Part shown: one piece after another, positions 6,801 through 13,320 of the stretch
Numbering within the stretch: the first letter of the stretch is position 1
Layout of the letters: each line of letters begins with the position of its first letter
Assembly: GCA_024687845.1 (NCBI GenBank)
Contig: JAILEL010000263.1
Location: 1-13,320 of the forward strand
Length of the DNA: 13,320 bases
From: Eubacterium sp.
GTDB taxonomy: Bacteria; Bacillota_A; Clostridia; Lachnospirales; Lachnospiraceae
Direction of reading: 5' to 3'
Position numbers and translations under genes: made by a program
The notes under the pieces: model-generated
The model's input: only the letters and a program-made list of their open reading frames with translations
What the model was told of the DNA's origin: nothing
Database searches by the model: none

Positions 6801-7023
6801 CATTTTTATACATGGAGTAGATATCAAAAAAAACTACATAGGGAAGGGTGTCATTTAATAGTTTTGATTTATTAGATGAAACTAAAGATGTTTATGAGCG
6901 TATGAATCATATATAATGAGTGGCAATAGGATTAGTGTAGGTACGCTTGATCTAAGTAAGGAGTTTATTGAACTGTCTAGACAACTAGATTAAATCTTGG
7001 TGGATTATTATGAAGTGAGAAGT
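6801..7023 (+). other. Degraded coding remnants between the two operons
   Basis: Two very short frames are visible. GTG 6848-6916 (VSFNSFDLLDETKDVYERM and a few more residues) follows a purine-rich GGGAAGGG. ATG 6916-6993 (MSGNRISVGTLDLSKEF to SRQLD, 25 aa) overlaps it through TAATG. Their composition looks protein-derived, but neither is long enough to claim as a gene. They may be the torn-up remainder of the relic at 6481-6800 or of another gene. Nothing else was seen here. Confidence 0.35.
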
Positions 7024-7061
7024 TAGTTAAATTGATTTAACTATATCGGATATCTTATTAT
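7024..7061 (+). promoter_or_regulatory. Promoter of operon B overlapped by a perfect 20-bp palindrome
   Basis: TAGTTAAAT at 7024-7032 and ATTTAACTA at 7035-7043 are exact reverse complements with a 2-base spacer. A -35-like TTGATT (7032-7037) lies in the centre of the dyad, and TATTAT at 7056-7061 follows at 18 bases as a -10. A repressor on the dyad would exclude RNA polymerase. The helicase ATG is about 60 bases downstream, with AAAGG at 7103-7107 as a rather distant ribosome binding site. The sequence differs from the dyad at 1667-1681, so the two operons may answer to different regulators. Confidence 0.5.
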
Positions 7062-7120
7062 GTATAGAATAATAATGAACTTATAAAAGTATAAAATCAA
7101 AAAAAGGTCATTTACATAAG

Positions 7121-10100
7121 ATGGGGTTTTGGAATAAGTTTTTAAACAATAAAAGATTATTTAATACTAAAAAAATACATACCTCCGAAAAAATTAAGCA
7201 GCCATGTAACGAGAACGTTGATAAACTTCTCGAATGTGGTGGCTTTTTGTTGTCTCTTCTTGAAAAAGATAAGTATATTGCAAAAAGTGACTATATGAAC
7301 AAAAGAAATGAATACAGTTCTATTATTGAGTTTTTCTCTGTATTAAGAAAAAGTGGTATGTTAGAAGATTTTTGTGATAAGAATGGTCTCCGTATAGAAA
7401 ATGCAGAACGTATTATAGCTCTTTATAATGATTACGATAAAAGAATAGATACTCATAATGATGAGTTTATCCTGAGAACAATGACTAATGATAAAGAATA
7501 CTTAGATACTATTTTGAAATCGGTTGACCCTGATATAGAACTTGATTCAGATCAGAGACGAGTAGTATTAACAGATGAAGATTATTGTTTGGTGATAGCT
7601 GGAGCTGGTGCAGGTAAAACAACAACAGTAGCTGCGAAAGTTAAATATCTGGTAGATAAAAAGGGGATAGATCCTAAACAGATTCTTGTGATTTCCTTTA
7701 CTAATAAAGCAGTTAATGAGTTAAAAGATAAAATTCAAAAATGTTTAGGAATTCAGTGCCCTATAGCAACATTTCATTCGACAGGAAATGCTATTATACA
7801 CGTCAATTCACCAGAAGAAAAACTAAATATTGTTGAACAGTCACGTCTTTATTTTGTTATACGTGACTATTTTCGGGAATCAGTTTTGCGTAATGACAGT
7901 ATAGTGAATAAACTTATATTGTTTTTTGCATCTTATTTTGATGCTCCGTATGAAGGTGATGACTTAAATGGTTTCTTTAATAATATTGCTAAGTCTAATT
8001 ATTCTACGATGCGTAGTGATCTGGAGGATTTTAAACGTGAGGTAATTGATGCAAGGACTAAAAAATCAGTTACTATACAAAATGAAATACTCCGATCTCA
8101 TCAGGAAGTTGAAATTGCCAATTTCTTATACCTTAACAATATAGATTATGAATATGAACCTATCTATCCTTATGATATTTCGTATGCAAGAAAGCCTTAT
8201 ACACCTGACTTCATCATCAAACAGAATGACAGGGTTGCATATATAGAACATTTTGGAATTACTGAGTCTGGAGAAAATGATAGATTTAGTCAAGATGAAA
8301 TTGAAAGATATAAAAAGGCTATAAATACTAAAGTGGCATTACATAAAACACATAATACAACATTGATATACACATTTTCAGCATATAACGATAGACGACC
8401 GTTATTAGTGCATTTAAAAGAACAACTTGAGCATAACGGTTTCGAGATAGTACCTCGTTCTAATAAGGAGGTAATGGAAACGATTGTTGCAGGTGAAGAA
8501 AATCGATATATCAGAAAACTTGTATCTCTTATATGTCGATTTATTTCGAATTTTAAGGTTAATGATTATAAGCTTGATGACTTTAATCGTATGTATCACT
8601 CAACGCAAAATGTTCGAAGTAGGTTGTTTCTTGAAATATGTGAAGACTGTTATCTAGAATATGAAAGATGGCTAAAAGAAAATAATGCTGTTGATTTTGA
8701 GGATATGATTAATGAATCAGCTCGATTACTCAATGAAGTTAAGGAGATGAAGCAAAAACTTGACTTCAAATATATCATAGTTGATGAGTATCAAGATATA
8801 TCCAGACAAAGATTTGATCTTACAAAGGCATTGTCTGAAGTGACTGATGCAAAGATTATAGCAGTAGGAGATGATTGGCAATCTATATATGCATTCAGTG
8901 GAGCCGATATAACACTTTTTACAAAATTTGCAGAAAAAATGGGCTATGCGAAAATGCTGAAGATAGTCAGGACATATCGTAATTCTCAAGATGTTATAGA
9001 TATAGCCGGTAATTTTATTCAAAAGAATAATGAACAAATACCAAAAAAACTTATTTCAAATAAACGAATTGAAGACCCAGTAATTATATATACTTATGAT
9101 GGCAAGTTAAAGGAAAAGAATGGAAATAGACGTAGTGGTGTGAATTATGCCATGGCTAGAGCTGTCGAGACTGCACTGGAACAATTAATGGAATTTAAGA
9201 AAAAGGAGCGTAAAGAGGTTGGTTCTATATTACTTCTTGGACGTTTTAATTTTGATGGATATCTTCTTGAAAAATCAGGATTGTTTGAATATGTAAGGCA
9301 TGGAGATAAGATAAAAAGTGTAAATTATCCTAATCTGGATATTAGATTTATGACAGCACATTCTTCTAAAGGTTTGGGATATGATGATGTAATTATCGTT
9401 AATGGGAAAAATGAAATATATGGATTTCCATCAAAAATCGAAGATGATCCAGTTTTATCTTTTGTAATAAAAGGTGATAGATCAATAGATTATGCTGAAG
9501 AGAGAAGATTATTCTATGTTGCAATGACCAGAACAAAAAACAGGGTGTTTATGGTTGCACCAGAGCAAAATCCTTCAGAGTTTCTTATTGAAATAAAAAA
9601 GGAATACAAAAATGTTCGGTTAGTAGGAGACTGGAATGAAGATTATACTTATATAACACAAAAAAAGGTTTGTCCTTTATGTGGGTATCCTATGCAATTA
9701 AAATATAAAAGAGCTTATGGTTTACGGTTATATATTTGTACTAATGAACCTGAATTATGCGGATTTATGACAAATGATTTTCGTGGCGGAAAGATGGCTA
9801 TTCAAAAATGTGATAAATGTAGAGATGGATATCTGATAGTTAAATATAGTCAAAAGAATGGATTTTTTCTTGGCTGTACAAATTATAATAAAAATGGCTC
9901 AGGATGTGATAAGTCTATTGGTATGAATTACTATTATGATCAGATGAATTACTCAATGGAAAATCTCGATATTTATTCTGAATATAATATAAAGAAAGAG
10001 AATAATGAATCTGTTATAAAAAATGTTGATCTAAAAATAGAAAATATAGAGAAGAAAGAATCAATAAATAATTATGTCGAAATACAGAAGGCAAATGTAA

Positions 10101-10477
10101 AGCCGGTTATTTATAATAATAAGGATCTTAACGAAGTTATATATACGATCGTTAAAGCATTGCAAAATATTAGTAAAAATAAATATTTTAGCGTTAAAGT
10201 ATTGACAGATGTACTTTATGGGACAGAAAGTGAAAAAGTTGTAAAGAATAATTTGAATCATATTCCAGAGTTTAAGGCACTTAGTGGATTATCATATGAT
10301 GTGGTTCAGGCAACTATTGAGTGGATGATTAAGGAGCATTTTATGTTGAAAACAAAAGAAAGATATCCTGTTTTGCACTCAACATATAATGGATTACATT
10401 ATTCGGAATTTATTACTGAAGGAAAACTAAAAAAACTTAAAAAATATCTTGAGGAGGATGTTGTTTTATGGATGTAG
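7121..10477 (+). CDS. UvrD/Rep-type SF1 helicase with inserted nuclease-like domain, zinc ribbons and RQC-like tail
   Basis: This 1118-aa ATP-dependent DNA helicase is much longer than UvrD (about 720 aa). Helicase motifs are complete: Q145, Walker A AGAGAGKTT at 160-168, DEYQD at 555-559, GDDWQSIYAFSG at 583-594, TYR at 618-620, TAHSSKGL at 745-752 and FYVAMTR at 798-804. Between motifs Ia and II, residues about 322-450 form a PD-(D/E)XK-like insert: HQEVEIANFLYLNNIDYEYE (327-346), then PDF at 362-364 and IEHFG at 375-379. The usual ExK lysine is replaced, so nuclease activity is uncertain. Two topoisomerase-type C4 zinc ribbons follow (C851/C854/C873/C880 and C897/C900/C919/C929). After a charged linker, residues about 1003-1100 resemble an RQC winged helix. 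The ATG follows a weak AAAGG. The next gene overlaps its end by 10 bases. It likely processes foreign or damaged DNA; the target is inference. Confidence 0.88.
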   Translation: MGFWNKFLNNKRLFNTKKIHTSEKIKQPCNENVDKLLECGGFLLSLLEKDKYIAKSDYMNKRNEYSSIIEFFSVLRKSGMLEDFCDKNGLRIENAERIIALYNDYDKRIDTHNDEFILRTMTNDKEYLDTILKSVDPDIELDSDQRRVVLTDEDYCLVIAGAGAGKTTTVAAKVKYLVDKKGIDPKQILVISFTNKAVNELKDKIQKCLGIQCPIATFHSTGNAIIHVNSPEEKLNIVEQSRLYFVIRDYFRESVLRNDSIVNKLILFFASYFDAPYEGDDLNGFFNNIAKSNYSTMRSDLEDFKREVIDARTKKSVTIQNEILRSHQEVEIANFLYLNNIDYEYEPIYPYDISYARKPYTPDFIIKQNDRVAYIEHFGITESGENDRFSQDEIERYKKAINTKVALHKTHNTTLIYTFSAYNDRRPLLVHLKEQLEHNGFEIVPRSNKEVMETIVAGEENRYIRKLVSLICRFISNFKVNDYKLDDFNRMYHSTQNVRSRLFLEICEDCYLEYERWLKENNAVDFEDMINESARLLNEVKEMKQKLDFKYIIVDEYQDISRQRFDLTKALSEVTDAKIIAVGDDWQSIYAFSGADITLFTKFAEKMGYAKMLKIVRTYRNSQDVIDIAGNFIQKNNEQIPKKLISNKRIEDPVIIYTYDGKLKEKNGNRRSGVNYAMARAVETALEQLMEFKKKERKEVGSILLLGRFNFDGYLLEKSGLFEYVRHGDKIKSVNYPNLDIRFMTAHSSKGLGYDDVIIVNGKNEIYGFPSKIEDDPVLSFVIKGDRSIDYAEERRLFYVAMTRTKNRVFMVAPEQNPSEFLIEIKKEYKNVRLVGDWNEDYTYITQKKVCPLCGYPMQLKYKRAYGLRLYICTNEPELCGFMTNDFRGGKMAIQKCDKCRDGYLIVKYSQKNGFFLGCTNYNKNGSGCDKSIGMNYYYDQMNYSMENLDIYSEYNIKKENNESVIKNVDLKIENIEKKESINNYVEIQKANVKPVIYNNKDLNEVIYTIVKALQNISKNKYFSVKVLTDVLYGTESEKVVKNNLNHIPEFKALSGLSYDVVQATIEWMIKEHFMLKTKERYPVLHSTYNGLHYSEFITEGKLKKLKKYLEEDVVLWM

Positions 10478-11040
10478 TAGATACTAAAAAATTAGAAACA
10501 GCAATTATATATTTACAAAGGATGACAGAGGGAAATAATCCTGTAAACAATATGCCTGCTGATGATGATTCAGTGATAAATAATCCTAATGTATTACGGT
10601 GTATGGAATTTGTAAAGGAAGTACTTGAAGAATTAAAGCGAAATGATGGATATATAGGTAGACGTCCACGAAATAATAAAGACAGTAATAAGAATGATTA
10701 TCCAATGGAAGTCCTAAAAGATTTTCAATATACTGGAGATAAAACCATTACAAAACTTGTTGAACAGATTAATAGTCTAGCTGATATGACTAAGTATAAG
10801 AGAATTACATATAATCCAATTACAGCATGGCTGAAGGAAAATGGATATTTAAAAGAAGATAATATAGAAGGTAGAATTAACAAATGTACGATGGTAACTG
10901 AAAAGGGACATGAGATAGGAATAATGTCTGAACTTAGAATTGGCGCTAGAAACGAAAAATACATATATATTTTATATGGAAAATCGGCTCAAGAATTTAT
11001 TGTTACAAATTTAGAGAAGATTTTGAAAAAACAAAGTTAA
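10468..11040 (+). CDS. Helicase-associated accessory protein, unrecognised function
   Basis: A 190-aa soluble protein with two apparent parts. Residues 1-57 (KLETAIIYLQRMTEGNNP at 8-25, RCMEFVKEVLEELK at 44-57) resemble a small helical domain that I associate with genes next to bacterial helicases. Residues about 78-190 look like a compact DNA-binding-type module ending TEKGHEIGIMSELR at 143-156 and SAQEFIVTNLEKILKK, similar in style to phage antirepressor C-termini. The two parts are joined by a polar segment rich in Asn, Arg and Lys (58-77). The ATG has AGGAGG at 10452-10457 inside the upstream gene and the frames overlap by 10 bases, so translation is probably coupled to the helicase. It may be a specificity or regulatory subunit, but no catalytic motif is visible and the family call is tentative. 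Confidence 0.78.
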   Translation: MDVVDTKKLETAIIYLQRMTEGNNPVNNMPADDDSVINNPNVLRCMEFVKEVLEELKRNDGYIGRRPRNNKDSNKNDYPMEVLKDFQYTGDKTITKLVEQINSLADMTKYKRITYNPITAWLKENGYLKEDNIEGRINKCTMVTEKGHEIGIMSELRIGARNEKYIYILYGKSAQEFIVTNLEKILKKQS

Positions 11041-11074
11041 AACTTGATTAAAGAAGCTTTATGTAGGAGGCATT

Positions 11075-12934
11075 ATGCTGGCATATAATAAAACTTATGA
11101 TGAATTTTGCAAGGATATTAATGGTGGAAGGATTGTTTCTCAGATTCAAACAGCTTTGAAACGTGATTTCCCTGAAAGTGAAAAGAAGTCTTTTCGGGTT
11201 TCATTAAGCTCCGTGAAAAATGCACTTTCTAATGTTGATATTCCATCAAAGGCGCATGTTGGATTGGAGTTTAATGTTCCGCTGACAAATAAGAGAATTG
11301 ATTTTATTATTGCTGGGGAAGATGCAAAACATCAGAAAAATGTTGTTATTGTTGAACTTAAACAATGGGACAAAGTTCAGCATACAGATATGAGCGATAT
11401 AGTTTTACTAGGAAAAGAAGAAAAGGTCCATCCTTCATGGCAAGCTTTCTCATATGGAACAACTATATCTAATTTCAATGAGTATATAGAAGATAATCCG
11501 GTAAATATTTATACATGCTGTTTTTTGCACGATTATAATACGGAATATACAAATGAGATAAGGCATGAAGTTTATTCTGAGGGATTAGATAAAGCTCCTG
11601 CGTTTATTAGTGATGAATGGGTAAAGTTTGCAAAGTTTATTGGAGAAAAGATTCAAAAAGAAACAGAAGTTAATCTGCTATATGAAATCAGTAATGGAAG
11701 AATAAAACCTTCAAAATTCCTGGTGGATTGTCTTTCTGACTCTTTGCATGGAAATAGTAAGATTGAATTAATTGATCAACAAAGGATAGCTTTTTCAAAT
11801 CTAAAAAGTGAGATAAAGAAAGCAATTGCAACAAACAAAAGAAAAGTGATTATTGTAAAAGGTGGTGCTGGTACTGGAAAGTCTCTTATTGCACTCCATC
11901 TTTTAGGATATTTGCATCGTGAAGGAAAGACGGCTTTTTATGTTGCCAAGAGCAGTTACATAAAGGAGTCTTATTCTAAAATGCTAACGCGGGGAATACC
12001 AGATTATAAGATTTTAAGGACTCTTTTTAGAGGTTCTGGAGATTTCCATAAGGAAAACCTTAATATGGATAAACAGTTTGATTGCCTTGTAGTAGATGAG
12101 GCTCATAGACTTACAGAGAAAACGAAAGTTTCATTTATGTATTATGGGAATAATCAGATTCAAGAAATAATACATGCATCAAAAGTTTCGGTATTCTTTA
12201 TTGATGAAACACAACAAATAGATATTAAGGATTTTGGCACAATAGAGAATATCAAAAAGGCTGCTGAACTTGAAAATGCAGAAGTGATTGAAGATGAAAA
12301 ATATGTTCTGAAATCACAGTTTAGATGTAATGGATCAGATGAGTACATAAATTGGGTTGAGAGTTTGCTATATAATAAAGATATTGAGCAAATGACTCAT
12401 ATAATGGATTATGAATTAAGACTTTTTGATAATGTGCTTGATATGCAGAAAGCTATTAAAGAAAAAAATTCTGAATGTGATAATCCTTGTCGTATGTTAA
12501 GCGGAGATGTATTTCCATGGATCAGTATGAAAGATAAGAGTCAGATTGACATCAATATAGATGATTTTCATGCACAATGGAACAAATCAAAATATTTTGC
12601 AGTAGATCCTAATTCGATAGATGAAGTCGGCTGTATACATACATCGCAGGGAATGGAATTTGAATATGTTGGTTTAATAATTGGAGATGATTTATTATAT
12701 CGAAACGGTCGTATAATAACAGATTATACAAGACATCCTGTTGGATCTGGTGAGTTTAAAAGACCACACCAAAGATATCCAAAACCTGAAGATAAAGATA
12801 TACTTGATAGAATTATTCGAAATACTTATAAGGTTCTCTTTACACGAGGACAAAAAGGTTTATTCCTTTATGTGATGGATCCTGAATTAAAAAACTATCT
12901 TGAAATAGAACTAAGTCGCTGCGCGACGGCCTGA
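11075..12934 (+). CDS. PD-(D/E)XK nuclease - DUF2075 SF1-type helicase/ATPase (operon B copy)
   Basis: A 619-aa paralogue of the protein at 2734-4665 with the same domain order. The nuclease part has E65, D76 in KRIDF, E94-x-K96 in VIVELKQW and Q123-x3-Y127 in WQAFSY. The DUF2075 part has Walker A GGAGTGKS at 263-270, Walker B CLVVDEAH at 337-344, DETQQ at 377-381, QFRCNGSDEYINW at 415-427, HTSQGMEFEYVGLIIG at 522-537 and TYKVLFTRG at 584-592. Every catalytic position seen in the operon A copy is kept, but the sequences differ at most other positions, so the duplication is old or the two were acquired separately. AGGAGG at 11065-11070 is only 4 bases from the ATG. It is the last gene of operon B, 34 bases after the accessory gene. 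The final residues SRCATA are encoded by unusually GC-rich codons and the tail is shorter than in the other copy, so the natural C-terminus may have been replaced. Confidence 0.87.
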   Translation: MLAYNKTYDEFCKDINGGRIVSQIQTALKRDFPESEKKSFRVSLSSVKNALSNVDIPSKAHVGLEFNVPLTNKRIDFIIAGEDAKHQKNVVIVELKQWDKVQHTDMSDIVLLGKEEKVHPSWQAFSYGTTISNFNEYIEDNPVNIYTCCFLHDYNTEYTNEIRHEVYSEGLDKAPAFISDEWVKFAKFIGEKIQKETEVNLLYEISNGRIKPSKFLVDCLSDSLHGNSKIELIDQQRIAFSNLKSEIKKAIATNKRKVIIVKGGAGTGKSLIALHLLGYLHREGKTAFYVAKSSYIKESYSKMLTRGIPDYKILRTLFRGSGDFHKENLNMDKQFDCLVVDEAHRLTEKTKVSFMYYGNNQIQEIIHASKVSVFFIDETQQIDIKDFGTIENIKKAAELENAEVIEDEKYVLKSQFRCNGSDEYINWVESLLYNKDIEQMTHIMDYELRLFDNVLDMQKAIKEKNSECDNPCRMLSGDVFPWISMKDKSQIDINIDDFHAQWNKSKYFAVDPNSIDEVGCIHTSQGMEFEYVGLIIGDDLLYRNGRIITDYTRHPVGSGEFKRPHQRYPKPEDKDILDRIIRNTYKVLFTRGQKGLFLYVMDPELKNYLEIELSRCATA

Positions 12935-12957
12935 TTTAGGTTGTGGCTCAGCGATTT
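12913..12957 (+). terminator. GC-rich stem-loop at the operon B end, terminator or element terminus
   Basis: AAGTCGCTG at 12913-12921 pairs with CAGCGATTT at 12949-12957 (one G-T wobble), followed by TTTTATATTTT. A competing short hairpin GTCGC-TGC-GCGAC lies at 12915-12927. The stop codon of the nuclease-helicase gene is inside the loop. It could terminate operon B. The sudden GC-rich composition fits the subterminal structure of a mobile element beginning here. The 27-base loop makes the terminator reading uncertain. Confidence 0.4.
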
Positions 12958-13002
12958 TATATTTTCTAAAAAAGGCAGTAGAAAGTGAGTTAAGTAAGTA
13001 GT

Positions 13003-13029
13003 ATTGTAAAAGCTGCGAAACCTTACAAT
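13003..13029. repeat. Inverted repeat ATTGTAA / TTACAAT
   Basis: ATTGTAA at 13003-13009 and its exact reverse complement at 13023-13029 flank a 13-base loop. It lies in the non-coding leader of the recombinase. It could be a recombinase or regulator binding site; no T run follows, so it is not a terminator. Confidence 0.4.
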
Positions 13030-13054
13030 CAAACATAACAACACCAACACTGCC

Positions 13055-13123
13055 ATGAAAAGAATAACATTTATTTATCCCTATGACAAGAATAACAATG
13101 GAATACGTTCTCCTCCGTATTGA
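13055..13123 (+). CDS. Possible 22-aa leader peptide upstream of the recombinase
   Basis: ATG 13055 opens a frame of 22 residues (MKRITFIYPYDKNNNGIR, then SPPY) with its stop at 13121-13123. The last codons run exactly through the left arm of the hairpin that covers the recombinase ribosome binding site, and they include a Pro-Pro pair, a known slow-translation motif. That placement suggests translational control. Against it, no recognisable Shine-Dalgarno precedes the ATG, so it may be chance. Confidence 0.3.
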   Translation: MKRITFIYPYDKNNNGIRSPPY

Positions 13124-13159
13124 GTAGTAACTTATAAATTTTTACTACATTTACGGAGG
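13112..13159 (+). promoter_or_regulatory. Hairpin sequestering the recombinase ribosome binding site
   Basis: CCTCCGTA at 13112-13119 pairs with TACGGAGG at 13152-13159, and GTAGTAA at 13124-13130 pairs with TTACTAC at 13142-13148, separated by a small internal loop (4 and 3 bases) with an 11-base AT-rich apical loop. That is 15 base pairs in all. The right arm contains the GGAGG ribosome binding site (13155-13159), 7 bases before the recombinase ATG, so the folded mRNA should block initiation. Transcripts entering from outside would carry both arms. Transposase genes of several insertion sequences use such hairpins to silence read-through expression. Confidence 0.65.
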
Positions 13160-13166
13160 TTTTATA

Positions 13167-13320
13167 ATGGACGAATCATTAAAAAGACAGATTCACGAAG
13201 AGTGCCGAATCAGAAATCGTTCTGAAGGCACTTGTAAAAATTACACTTTTCATATCGGTAAGTTCCTCGAATGGGTCGGTGACAAATCACTTGATGAGCT
13301 CACCCTTTATGATGCACGTG
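13167..13320 (+). CDS. Tyrosine recombinase / integrase, N-terminal part (runs off the window)
   Basis: Only the first 51 codons are present. They encode a SAM-like core-binding domain typical of phage integrases and XerC/D-type recombinases: RNRSEGTCKNYTFHIGKFLE at about 16-35, then WVGDKSLDELTLYDAR. The catalytic R-H-R-Y residues would lie beyond the window, so activity cannot be judged. A strong GGAGG at 13155-13159 with 7-base spacing fixes the ATG, though it is buried in a hairpin. Codons are more GC-rich than in the island genes to the left, suggesting a separate origin. It probably belongs to an insertion element or integrative element that landed at the right edge of the island. Confidence 0.7.
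   Translation, partial: MDESLKRQIHEECRIRNRSEGTCKNYTFHIGKFLEWVGDKSLDELTLYDAR

Noticed and set aside
7121..12934. Operon B as a Gabija system
   Set aside because: Gabija pairs a UvrD-like helicase with an OLD-type ATPase-TOPRIM nuclease; no such nuclease is present here.
1..13320. CRISPR arrays, tRNA, rRNA or riboswitches
   Set aside because: No spaced direct repeats, cloverleaf-like structures or recognisable conserved RNA motifs were seen on either strand by eye.

Overview
The window is AT-rich, tightly packed, low-GC Firmicutes DNA. An SfsA fragment of the clostridial type, strong AGGAGG-type ribosome binding sites and a DUF4298-GNAT protein suggest a gut or rumen clostridium, probably Lachnospiraceae. 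That assignment is inference; no rRNA or housekeeping marker is present. Every credible gene lies on the + strand.

Layout. Bases 1-1700 look like older chromosome with decay: an intact DUF4298-GNAT acetyltransferase gene (34-1044), an unrecognised gene relic (1063-1277) and an sfsA gene cut off after its N-terminal half (1284 to about 1600). Directly after the truncation is a promoter with a 15-bp dyad at the predicted transcription start. It drives operon A: a WYL-domain regulator (1711-2691), a 643-aa PD-(D/E)XK nuclease plus DUF2075 superfamily 1 helicase/ATPase (2734-4665), a MazG-like nucleotide pyrophosphohydrolase overlapping it by 29 bases (4637-4957), and an HNH endonuclease (5024-6175).

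Bases 6176-7020 are a gene graveyard: a small two-helix membrane-protein relic broken at a T9 run, a soluble protein broken at two A runs, and tiny leftover frames. A perfect 20-bp palindrome over a promoter -35 (7024-7061) then precedes operon B: a 1118-aa UvrD-type helicase with an inserted nuclease-like domain, two C4 zinc ribbons and a C-terminal RQC-like winged helix (7121-10477); an overlapping 190-aa accessory protein (10468-11040); and a second PD-(D/E)XK-DUF2075 protein (11075-12934), paralogous to the one in operon A.

The right edge (about 12913 onward) has a different, more GC-rich texture. It carries inverted repeats, a short leader ORF and a hairpin covering the ribosome binding site of a tyrosine recombinase that runs off the window (13167-13320), probably the start of a mobile element.

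Function. Operons A and B together read as a two-part defence island. Each contains a DUF2075 nuclease-helicase with different partners: a WYL regulator, a nucleotide pyrophosphohydrolase and an HNH nuclease in A, and a multidomain UvrD helicase with an accessory protein in B. The gene content matches no named system I can identify with confidence. The defence role is inferred from domain types, dyad-controlled promoters, decayed flanks and the adjacent recombinase; it is not shown directly.
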